64,000 bases of DNA from Litsea cubeba (lineage: Eukaryota > Streptophyta > Magnoliopsida > Laurales > Lauraceae): assembly GCA_012931725.1 (NCBI GenBank), contig CM022946.1, positions 139,390,603-139,454,602 on the forward strand, given 5' to 3'. The notes under the pieces are model-generated. The model saw only the letters and a program-made list of their open reading frames with translations. It searched no databases and had not been told where the DNA came from. Shown here piece after piece: positions 55,049 to 64,000 of this stretch (positions are counted from its first letter, which is position 1; each line of letters opens with the position of its first letter). Both the position numbers and the translations under genes were made by a program.

Positions 55049-55059
55049 TGGTTTGGGAA
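55049..55059. repeat. Target duplication TGGTTTGGGAA (left, L1-B)
   Basis: Recurs at 57189-57199. Copy A has a single copy at about 33127-33137. Confidence 0.85.
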
Positions 55060-56429
55060 TGTTCACATTCATTTGCCACCAAGGCTCACACTCATTCACA
55101 CTAATGAATGTGTGCACTCGAGGAATAAAGAGAGAAAACTAGGGTTAATTTGCAAGTTGGATTTGGAGAAGGCCTACGATAGAGTAGATTGGCAGTTTTC
55201 ACAATATTTGCTTCGAAGAATGGGTTTTGGGGAGAAATGGAGAGGTTGGGTTCATGAATGTGTGTCTTTAGCTTGGTTTTTTATTATGATAAATGGTTCC
55301 CCTGAAGGTTTCTTTCCTGCTGAAAGGGGTCTTCGGCAAGGTGATCCTCTGTCTCCATTTCTTTTTGTTATAGTAGCAGAAGCTTTGGGTAGAATGGTGA
55401 ACAAGGCTGCAACGGAAGGTCTTCTGGGAGGATTTAAAGCGGATGATGCAGTCCCTCTGGTCACTCACTTGTAGTATGCCGATGACACTTTTATGCGAGG
55501 CAGATGTAGATCAGATAAGGAATGTCAAAGCAATTCTTCTATATTTTTAGGTTGTGTCAGGCTTTAAAATTAACTTTCTCAAAAGTGAGCTGATTGGAAT
55601 CAAAGTTGGGGAAGCACATCTATATCAACGTGCGGATACTCTGGGATGTGGGGTCCTTTCCTATTTCTTATTTAGGGCTGCCTTTGTGTTTGGGTTCGGT
55701 TAGAAAGGTTGTGTGGAATCCAGTGGTGGAAAGAGTTGAGAGAAAGCTATCCATATGGAAGGCAAATTAATTATCCATAAGAGGTAGAGTCACTTTAATC
55801 AAATCTGTGTTGGCAAACCTTCCGGTGTATTTTCTATCTATGTTTAAGTGCCCGGTTTCAATCATTAGTCAAATCGAGAAGCTACAACGAGATTTCTTGT
55901 GGCAGGGAAGGAGTGAACAGAAGACATTTCACTTGGTTGACTGGATCTCGATTTGTAAATCAAAGGAGGAGCGAGGGTTGGTGATAAGACCTCTTAGACA
56001 AATGAACCAGGCTTTACTTGGAAAGTGGTTATAGAGGCTAGGAGATGAATCAGATGGTCTGTGGATGCAATTATTGATTGGGAAATACAGTATTTCTAGA
56101 AATGGATGGGATGTTCATGATGTCCTATATAAAGCCTCGGCTATTTGGATGGCCATTATCTCCGTCAAAGGGAACTTCATGGAAAATATTACATATCGAG
56201 TTGGTTCGGGTGAGAAGGTTTTATTCTGGCGTGACAGGTGGCTTGGGGGATGGCCATTGGTAAGGCAATTCCGAGATATTTGCAACTGCGCTCTCAATAA
56301 GGATGCAAGGGTGTCGTCTTCTGGTGAGCATAAGGTATGGTGCCCAATTTTGAGGAGAAATCTTAAAGAGCATGAGGAAGACCAATTTATTTCCTTAATC
56401 AATCTCTTAAGTGGGGGCTTATATTGCAA

Positions 56430-56469
<40 letters not shown>

Positions 56470-57188
56470 AGGCTTCCAAGGATGCAATATTTTGAGTCTC
56501 CTCTTTTTCCTTAGACTTAGCCGGAAGGGTAGTTTCAAAAAGCTTCGTCAGTAGAACTTGGAAAATTTTGTGGTCTTTGGATGGATAACTCTTCGTAAAA
56601 GGATCCTTACTATGGATAATCTAAGGCGAAGTGGGAAGATTGTGGTCAATTGCTATCCCATGTGCTTGGGTGATGAGGAATCGGTGGACGACATGCTATT
56701 GAATTGTAATGTTGCTCAGGTGATTTGGAGATCAGTAGTTGACTGGTTTGGGTACAGTTGGGTTTTCCCAAAGTGCATCCTATTGCTTTTTCAAGCATGG
56801 TCTTCTCCAATAGGATCGCCCAAGGGGAAGGAGTTGTGGAGATTGTCCTTTTTAGCAGTTATTTGGATATTGTGGAAGGAAAGAAATTCAAGATGTTTTG
56901 AGGGGAGGTCTATGAGCTGCGGATTGGAAAAAATTAAGTTCTCAGTTGCTTCTTGGGTAATCATTAATCAGCATTTCAAAGGCTACTCTTTGGATCAGAT
57001 TATGCGAAATTGGAAAGAAGTGGCTCTCTCTATTGCGGTGCCTTAGTTCGATGTTGTTCCCTTGTGTTTCCCGTTGTCTTTGGATTTGTCTTGTTTTGTA
57101 TTTACGGTTTTGCTTTTCTCTTTTGTAAGCTTGTCAGTATAGTCCTCTTGTACTGCTTGCTTGTAATGAAAAGTTACAATTAAAAAAA
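55060..57188 (+). mobile_element. L1-type LINE, 5'-truncated, plus strand (L1-B)
   Basis: A 2.1-kb insertion with an A-run end (57182-57188), an 11-bp target duplication and the empty site in copy A. Coding relics: RT from CKLDLEKAYDRVDW through RGLRQGDPLSPFLFVIVAEAL (55150-55390), YADDT at about 55473 after a stop, thumb (VYFLSMFKCPVSIISQIEKL, GRSEQKTFHLVDW; 55807-56034), FWRDRWLGG (56224-56250), and zf-RVT/C-terminus (LRRSGKIVVNCYPMCLGDEESVDDMLLNC; 56558-57046). A 37-G tract at 56432-56468 replaces part of the pre-zinc-finger region. The element is 5'-truncated within RT and inactive. Confidence 0.92.
56432..56468. repeat. Poly-G homopolymer, 37 bp, inside L1-B
   Basis: An uninterrupted G run within coding-derived LINE sequence. 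Flanking translation suggests sequence is missing around it. Confidence 0.95.
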
Positions 57189-57199
57189 TGGTTTGGGAA
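57189..57199. repeat. Target duplication TGGTTTGGGAA (right, L1-B)
   Basis: Partner of 55049-55059. Confidence 0.85.
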
Positions 57200-57970
57200 G
57201 ATTCGTTATTGTGGGAGTAAATAGAAAGCACTGTAGAACTAGTGGGTTGACCAAAATTAGAAAGTGGTTGTAACACCACTAAAAGATCTTCCTTTGGCGC
57301 ATTAAGAAATTAGCAATGGGCCCAAGTAAGTGTTGTAACCTTCCCATAAGTGGAGAGAAGACTTTCATTAAGAAAATATACAACATGTAGTTATATTTTA
57401 GGAATCCAAAACCCAAGTTTTATAAACACCACAGACAATTAGCCCCTCATACCAAAACATTTGACCACACTTCCACATCTCTCTCTCTCTCTCAGCAACC
57501 CATGATTGCTCTCTCTCTCTCTCTCTAAGCAACCCATGATCGCTCTCCCACCCCTTTCTCTTGCTCTCTTAAAAACCCTAAACCTAAAGGCAACTAGAAC
57601 AAAAGAGAAGAATTAGAGAAAAGTAGATAGTAAGAGTATAGAAAAGGAACCTAGGGTGCTTGGATTGATGCAAAACTTGCTAGAAGAATTTCAGTACTTA
57701 CAAGAGGTGGGTTAACGAACCTGATCTACACGTGTGATTTTTCTTGATTATTTGAAGCCCTAACCATGTTTTGGAATTAGGATACCTGTAGAATTTTTCT
57801 CAAACCCTAATTGTAAGATGGGAAAAGCATTCAACCATTGAGAAAAGGGAAAAAATGGTGAACTAAGAAGGTTGTGGGTTCCCATGGTGGATTCACTTTG
57901 CTGACCACCATGGGAGACCTCCCATGGAGGATTGTAGGCCTCCTTCCATCGTAGGGTTGGGTTCTATAGG
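57200..57970. other. Unassigned DNA, end of duplication copy B
   Basis: Collinear with 33140-33855; no gene. It includes short CT repeats (57480-57530) absent or shorter in copy A. Confidence 0.55.
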
Positions 57971-58279
57971 CATGTTTGGATGGATGGTGGATTGAAGTAA
58001 AGTGAGGGGAAGTATCAAATCAAGAGAGAATAAAATATAAAGGGGTTGTGATGGTGTTTTATTTTTAGTTGCTTGATAGAGAATCTTTTTGACTTTTTGT
58101 GTAAAAAGAGGATTTTTTTTGTCATGTAGTGGAGAAAGGAGGTTGCTTTTTGACTTTTTTATTTAAATGAATGAGAGAATTTTGAATTTGTGTACTTTTG
58201 ATATGACCCCGGTCTTTTCTCGTCTGGATAATGGAGGCTTTACCTTACTTTACTTCAACTCACCATCCATCCAAACACG
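57971..58279. mobile_element. MITE, about 309 bp
   Basis: It starts CATGTTTGGATGGATGG and ends with the inverse of CGTGTTTGGATGGATGG; the inverted repeats extend over about 35 bp through TTGAAGTAAAGT. The interior is AT-rich and non-coding. No clear target duplication was seen, so the family is not assigned. Confidence 0.75.
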
Positions 58280-58284
58280 TACGC

Positions 58285-60405
58285 TTAGAATCTTACAATC
58301 ATAACAAATGTAGAGACTATTACAATCTCTAGAAGCTTCCAGGATCAGGGTACAAGCTGCCTTGAAGATGCATTCATCAAGCACTGATTTAGACCAAATG
58401 ATGGATCCTCGATTATCATATATGAAACCAACGGAGAAGCCATCCTGACTAGAAATGAAGAAATCTCAACTCCCATTAATTGTTTCAGAAGTATTCTGGT
58501 TGCAAGCCAAAGTCCTTGCAGGAATGTCCCATGATGCTAAGATGGATGCAGAACAATCAAGATTCAGGTAAGAAGCCTTTGCCTTCATCTGGTAAAGGAT
58601 TATTTTCAAAATTGATTGACGGGCGTTCTGCAGCTCTGAATATACGATTGTTTCTCTCCTGCCATACATTCCAAACGAAGGCTGGGAAACAGAGCTTACT
58701 CAGAGTCATGTTGCCTTCTCTACATTGATCACATTTACTTATAAAATCACGAAGCATATCAACCGCACAGCTGCTGCCCTGCATCCTGATTCCAAACTTA
58801 GAAGTAATAGAATCCCAAATGAGAATGCTATACATGCAAGAAGTAAATGAGCGGTTAACTATTTCTTGAGAGCTGTTACAAAAAACACAACAGATGTTAG
58901 TTATAATGTTTTTGGAAGCCAGGACAGCTTTAGTTTTCAAACCATTTGAGAATGCCATCCACACACGCACATACAGTGTTTTCTGATCATCCCTTTGAAC
59001 TAAATATAATTGCGCCATTGGATTGGCTCACAGCTTTGGGAGTTGCCAACACCAGCTGCTTTCAAGGAGAACTTGCCATCATCAGAAATTTTGCAAACAG
59101 TTTTATCAGTGAAGTCTACTGGAGGAGGAGGCAAAACAAAGATCATGGTGAAGTATCCATGGGATGATTAGTAGATCCTTGAGGAAGGCACTACTGACCA
59201 TTCGAAATAAAGTATCTAACTATAAGATATCTTCCCAACCCCAAGTCCAGAATTGGTCCTTCACCAAAATAATCAACTAAGCGCCCTAGCCAAAAGAAGG
59301 TTTCATCATCATTGCCATTAGTTGGAGGACATTAGCTAAAACATGATTTCTTCTATTTAAAATTCATCTCCATCCCCAATAAGAGTTTGACCACACTTTG
59401 ATATCCCAAAAGCTTTTCTTCTTAATATATCTATTGTAAACCCAGTCTGCTCAAAGAGATTTTCTTTCGCTAGCAACATGCCAAAGCTGTCTTCTAATTG
59501 CTTCTTCAGCCACATCAATAATAGCATGATCCCCAGACCACCCTGCTGAAGAGGTTTGCATATTTTCTTCCATGCAACAGTCTTTATTTGAGCTTTTCTC
59601 CAAAATTTCCTCCAAAGAAATTCCTGATGTGCTTTTTTTTGTGTGTGAATGCATGCTTTAGGTAGAAGGAAACAAGTGGCCCAATTAATATGTAAATTGG
59701 AAAGAGTAGAGTTGATTAATTGCAACCTACCAGCATAAGAAATGAGCTTTGCTTTTCCACCCAGAGAGTTTCTACTTCAGTTTTTGAATTATAGGCTGGC
59801 AATGAATTAGTTTTAATCTTGTTGAGAACAATGGTAACCCCAGATAAGTAGTAGGAATGGACTTTTGCTTGAAATTAAGAATGGAAGTTATAGCTTGCGT
59901 ATAGAACTCATCACAGTTTGTGAAGAGCACAGAGGTCTTCTCACTACTAATACTTAAACTGGAAAATTTACTGATCCTCCAACAGCTTCTTATTGCTGCC
60001 CCACCAAGATTTTAAAGGAGGTGAGAAATCACATACGTACCTATCTGAAAGGGCATTGGAATCAGCCCATTTTTAGCACATTCAGATAACACTGCAGAGA
60101 ATATCTCGATTGCAATACAAAAGAGATGGGAGGAAAGAGGGCATCCCTGTCTTAGGCCTTTACAACTATTGAAAAAAACCAAAAGCCTTACCATTGACAA
60201 AGTTGGAAAAAGTAGGATTTTGGATGTATTCTATCATCCAAGTGATGACTTTATCAGGAAAATTAAGAGAAACCACATCTCAAACTATCAATTATCAAAG
60301 GCGTTGGTGATGTCGAGTTTAAGGCACATTCTTGGAGGGCCCTTGTGCAGATGAAAAGCATTGATAAGGTCTTTGGAGAGAATAATATTGTCCATGATTG
60401 ATCTC
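58285..60405 (-). pseudogene. L1-type LINE remnant, minus strand (RT palm to C-terminus)
   Basis: Minus-strand relics in order from 60405 down: MDNIILSKDL-like sequence, FFNSCKGLRQGCPLSSHLFCIAIEIFS (60012-60200), thumb and FLWRKFWRKAQIKTVAWKKIC with LQQGGLGI (59357-59725), and zf-RVT/C-terminal sequence (CCVFCNSSQEIVNRSFTSC, NVWQERNNRIFR; 58557-59018). Multiple stops and frameshifts are present. Its upstream end overlaps in content with the fragment at 35010-35990. Confidence 0.8.
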
Positions 60406-61082
60406 CTCCCCGATAGCTCTCCTATAGATACTCTTTTCTGGATTGACTCCCCCTCTAGCTCCCTATCTCTAAAGGCCGCATGGCATCTCCTCAGATCCTC
60501 AACTGCCTGTCTTCCTTGGACTGGCCTTATTTAGAGCAAATATGTGAATCCTAGGTTGGCTGTCCTCTCATGGCGTCTTCTTCACTGGAAGACTCCTACA
60601 GATCTCATGGCTAAAAATAGGGGCTTATCTATGGCATCCAGATGCAACAACTGCCACTTGTGTGAAGAGTCAGACTAGCACCTTTTCTTCTCCTGTAACC
60701 TGGCCAAAGCCCTGTGGTCTTAGCTCCTTACTCTTTGTGGTTACACTCTTCCAACTCTTTCCTCTGCTGCTGTCATCTGGGACGCCATCTCCTTAGGAGG
60801 AGATGCCTCTGGAAGACATATGGCTACTGCGGTCTTCTTCCACGCTATCTCCATTCTTTGGCTTCTTCACAATGACTCCAAGCACAATGGTCGGCGGTCT
60901 AGAGCATGCCAAAGTTATTTTTGTGGACAAAATTATAGGTATGATCGTATCCCTCAATGTTGTAAAGGTTGATATCTATCACCATCTTATTTTGATGTTG
61001 TTGGGTTTGGCTATTTAGTTGGTTGTTCTTTGTATAGTCTTCTGTGTAGCTTTTTGGCTTTGGGGGTATTTTGCCTTTGGCC
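60406..61082 (+). pseudogene. LINE C-terminal (zf-RVT) remnant, plus strand
   Basis: The plus-strand translation, with stops, gives NPRLAVLSWRLLHWKTPTDL, MAKNRGLSMASRCNNCHLC, HLFFSCNLAKALW and HAISILWLLHNDSK, a typical zf-RVT region of plant L1 elements. Its orientation is opposite to the neighbouring L1 at 58285-60405, so it is a separate insertion or an inversion. It ends in a 22-C homopolymer. Confidence 0.7.
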
Positions 61083-61083
61083 T

Positions 61084-61105
61084 CCCCCCCCCCCCCCCCC
61101 CCCCC
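61084..61105. repeat. Poly-C homopolymer, 22 bp
   Basis: A C run at the junction between the LINE remnant and the hAT left end; a 12-G run follows at 61135-61146. Confidence 0.9.
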
Positions 61106-61419
61106 GCCCAAGGGGCGGAACCGGGATTTCATCTGGGGGGGGGGGGTGCAAAACTTGAATAAGTTTTTATTTCACCAATTATTATAACTCTCATATTTTT
61201 AAGTCTTCTTTCGACATAGTTGTAAGTTCAAGCATGAAAAATATATTATGATTCAAGACTAAATTTTACATGAAAATTAAAATCAGTATATATTCAGCCT
61301 TAACAAAATATAAGCAAAGAAAAGTCGTAAAATAATTGTTTCTTAGTACATTTCAACTCACTCATCTATAAAAATGGAACTTTACGTTCTTTCAAATCTC
61401 GAAAATCGTCTATGATTGA

Positions 61420-62001
61420 TTATGTGCTAAGCTTCACAGCAATTTCTTTTTCAATGTACACAATCAAAGAGTTAGAGAGAAAATCATCCTCCATTTTACC
61501 GCAAAGCCTAGTTTTGATAATATTCATGGCTGAAAATGATTGTTTAGTAGTTGCAATAGAAACTAGAAGAGTAAGCGCAAGTTCAATCACTCTAAAAATA
61601 AGTTGGTAGATTGTTGATCTTCTAGTCTTTACCAACCATTGACACATCTCAGAAATAGTTGACAAGTTTTGAAAGTCTGAATGTCGAACTACATTATACT
61701 CATAATGGTGAAGTTGCATTCTCAATTGCATTTTCTCATTTTCTGTGAAGTTTTGAGGATAAAAATTGTCTACCAACTTGCAAATATCATCGCCTCTGAA
61801 AGATTCATGTGCATTTCGAGGATCCAAAGCTGAGCTAAGAATAAGCAACTCTATTGCATGCTCACTAAACCGACCATTTAATTCTTGTAATTGAGAATCA
61901 ATCGTAGCATAAAAAATTTCTATTCGACAATGATGCTCAATTGTAAACTCATCTTGTTGATGGCGGGCTCGACCTCGTCTCGCAACATAACGAGCATTCA
62001 T
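61420..62001 (-). pseudogene. hAT transposase C-terminal fragment (dimerisation domain)
   Basis: An open frame of 193 residues on minus. It contains ALDPRNAHESF, LVKTRRSTIYQLIFRVIEL, SIATTKQSFSAMNIIKTRL and LSNSLIVYIEKEIA, characteristic of the C-terminal dimerisation region of ZMYM1-like/TTF-type plant hAT transposases. Full proteins of this type are usually 600-800 residues. The upstream part (zinc finger and most of the catalytic core) is not found between 62001 and 62933, so this is a truncated remnant. Confidence 0.88.
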
Positions 62002-62370
62002 ATCTGGGACATGCTATTTACAGCTTTACAAATATGACACTTGGATAGAAAATTAAGTTTCTACTATCCAATTCAAAGATTATGAAGTTGATCTTATATG
62101 ACACTTGCATAGAAAATTAACTTCGTGGCCATTGGATTTTTGTTACAATTATAAGTTTACATGATCTGAACCATTAAACTATGATCTGAACCAAATGGTT
62201 GCATCATTTGATCATCCTTATATTTTGCTTACCCTGTTACCGATGATTTGCATCACAAAAAGTTTCAACAGGGGCGGAACTGCCAGGACCGAGGACCCCC
62301 TTTAGTTTTTAAAGCCCCTTTATTTAGATCCTAATGGCATCCCATTTTGTGGCCATCCATCAATAAAAGG

Positions 62371-62371
<1 letters not shown>

Positions 62372-62406
<35 letters not shown>
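62372..62406. repeat. Poly-C homopolymer, 35 bp
   Basis: An uninterrupted C run just inside the second CAGGGGCGGAAC end. Confidence 0.95.
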
Positions 62407-62795
62407 ATGAATTGGAAAACATAATAACCATATGAATCTTCAATTCCAAAAATAGCGGTCCAGATTCTTAATTAATTTGTGAAAAAAAAAAAAACAGAGT
62501 GAAGGAAAGGATCAATTGCTACACAATCAAATAACAAGAATCCATCCAACCTTACAAAGCCGTTCTTCACTTCTTCTTCAAGCTGAGTCGCTGTCGCTGG
62601 GAGCCTGGGGGTCACAGGCAGAGAATGGCTAGAGTCTGGAGAGGTTTTGGAAAAGGCCAAAAGGGGTTGGGGAGATGGGAATAGGGATGGGGCTGGAAAG
62701 GTGGTTTTGATAAAGGGTCAGGGCTGGAAAAGTTTTGGAAAAGGGGCTGGGGTCCTTAGGAAATGGGAAAAGGGAAAGGGACATTGTAAAGGAGT

Positions 62796-62822
62796 GGGGG
62801 GGTGGGGGTGGGGGTGGGGGTG
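62796..62822 (+). other. G-quadruplex-type motif
   Basis: Several runs of five or more G separated by single T residues, with further G runs at about 62850-62867. This fits the classic four-run G4 pattern on the plus strand, within the hAT right part. Confidence 0.8.
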
Positions 62823-62933
62823 GAACAGGGGTAGGATGGACAAAACCTTCGGGGGTGGGGGTGGGGTTTTGCATTTTGATGATTTTTAAGGCTTTTCCTG
62901 GCACCTCCAGGCCCTAATGTGGTTCCGCCTCTG

Positions 62934-64000
62934 CCTCGATCCCCCCTTCTTTCTAATACAATTTTATCTTTTAGCAAGAAAATAAATAAAATAGAGGCAC
63001 AAATCCCAATAGAAATAATTGGAGACAGTTATAAGGAAATAATTTCAAATGGTGAATCTAAATGCTTGAATTTGATACCCATGGTAAATGTGCCACAATC
63101 CTTTTGAAAACTCAAATATTTTTTTCAGATTTTAAGCTAGTAATTATCACATAATTTGAAATGAAGTTTAGACTTCCCAAAGCACAACTACACGAGAACA
63201 TGCAATACATCCTACAACAAAACTAACAAATTAAAATATCCTAAAACTCAAGCAAGTAACAAACCTTCCAAAGGAAATGTGAAAATCAATAGATCATAAC
63301 GAGGATACTTCTCTCTATATATATTGTTTTTTTTTCTTTTATTCTTAAAAACGACGAATACTTCACGATGACATTTAATAGGAAGACTTTTGCAAAAGAT
63401 CAATGAACACAACTATACAGAAAAAAAGAAAATTATTGCAAGAAATCAACATACCTCATCAAAAGAAGTAAATTTCAAAATAAATCCATTTACAACCACG
63501 ATCTTTAGCCAAACACACACCATCACATTTGCACAATTCCCAAACCCTTAAACTCCATCCACATACATAGAAAAAGAAAAATCTAGTACCCAAACTCAGA
63601 AGGAAACAATTACCATACAAAAACATTCAAAGTTGAACAATGTTTGCCGGATCACCATAACAACAAACATCACCATTTGAGGGAGCCGCCTCGCTAGAGG
63701 AGGATTGATCTCTACTGTTGGAAAATTTCTTAGAGGGGGTATTTGGGCTATTAGATCATTGGTCATGGTTGTCCTTGTTTCTAATGACGGACTTATCAAA
63801 GTTACAGCACAAGATCTCTTGGTAGAAGTTGATAAGTGATGGGAGGAGTTAAAAAGTATTGGGAGGGAGTTATTGGAGAAGTTACAGACCCTAATAATAA
63901 AAATTCAATAGTGATTTGGTAGGTGGAGTTTGATGATGCCTAAATTAGTTTCGGACACCACCGGTCAAGTAATAAATGATGAATGCAGTAATTAAAGGAG
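62934..64000. other. Unassigned AT-rich DNA to the window end
   Basis: No domain, splice-consistent gene or terminal repeat recognised; only short frames are present. Confidence 0.4.

Larger units (their letters stand above)
40975..57965 (+). repeat. Segmental duplication, copy B
   Basis: Direct copy of 5890-33855. Copy-B-specific insertions are the foldback at about 41070-41797, MULE-2 and L1-B. Copy-B-specific deletions are about 230 bp in the F-box exon (near 49847) and about 720 bp of the old copia RT (near 53798). It lacks the gypsy element, L1-A, the nested copia and the LINE tail of copy A. Its right edge is near a MITE at 57971. Confidence 0.85.
61109..62933 (-). mobile_element. hAT element remnant
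   Basis: The left end CAAGGGGCGGAACC and the inverse right end CAGAGGCGGAACC form short terminal inverted repeats of the CAGGGGCGGA type used by plant hAT elements. The interior holds a C-terminal hAT transposase fragment. A second such end (CAGGGGCGGAAC) starts at 62269, so the right-hand part may be a separate non-autonomous relative nested in or next to it. No exact 8-bp target duplication is visible because the left flank is homopolymeric. Confidence 0.6.

Overview
The window is nuclear DNA from a flowering plant. Genes have introns with plant-type splice sites, and almost everything recognisable is a plant transposable element: Ty3/gypsy, Ty1/copia, L1-type LINEs, Mutator-like (MULE), hAT and foldback elements. 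No rRNA, tRNA or bacterial-style operon was seen. The only host-type genes are two broken copies of one F-box/LRR gene and a possible terminal exon near 3.9 kb. The species cannot be named from this sequence.

Layout. 1-5.9 kb: two copies of one LTR family in opposite orientation, one cut by the window edge and one a clean solo LTR with a 5-bp target duplication, plus mostly unassigned DNA. 5.89-33.86 kb and 40.98-57.97 kb: two direct copies (A and B) of an ancestral segment of about 7.5 kb, each expanded by its own insertions. Shared content is an F-box/LRR gene and a degraded copia element. Copy A later received MULE-1 (6109-13030), a chromodomain Ty3/gypsy element (13934-18898) inside the F-box exon, an L1 (20541-23655), a copia element nested in the old copia (26232-31532) and a short LINE tail. 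Copy B received a purine/pyrimidine foldback (about 41.07-41.80 kb), MULE-2 (41954-49465) and another L1 (55060-57188). For most of these insertions the other copy preserves the empty site. 33.9-41 kb, between the copies: an LTR remnant, an L1 fragment, small foldbacks and unassigned DNA. 58-64 kb: a MITE, two L1 fragments in opposite orientation, a hAT remnant, G/C homopolymers and unassigned DNA.

The two MULEs are the most interesting content. Each carries two convergent genes: a plant-mobile-domain (PMD) protein on + and, on -, a MURA-type transposase fused to a SWIM zinc finger and a C-terminal OTU protease-like domain. Each also carries three arrays of a 24-bp imperfect palindrome (TGCACGG-N10-CCGTGCA) at a nearly constant 33-bp spacing. 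One array lies in the putative 5'UTR intron of the PMD gene, one between the two 3' ends, and one in the first intron of the transposase gene. The outer two arrays are mirror images about 0.5 kb from each end. The half-sites are kept while the 10-bp cores differ, so these look like sites for an element-encoded DNA-binding protein. A self-recognition or anti-silencing role like that of VANDAL elements is a hypothesis only.

No host gene appears intact. The F-box copies carry different lesions. Both PMD genes are broken at different positions. The MULE-1 transposase is broken, and the MULE-2 transposase is open except for one in-frame stop. All coordinates and comparisons were made by eye; identity figures are estimates.
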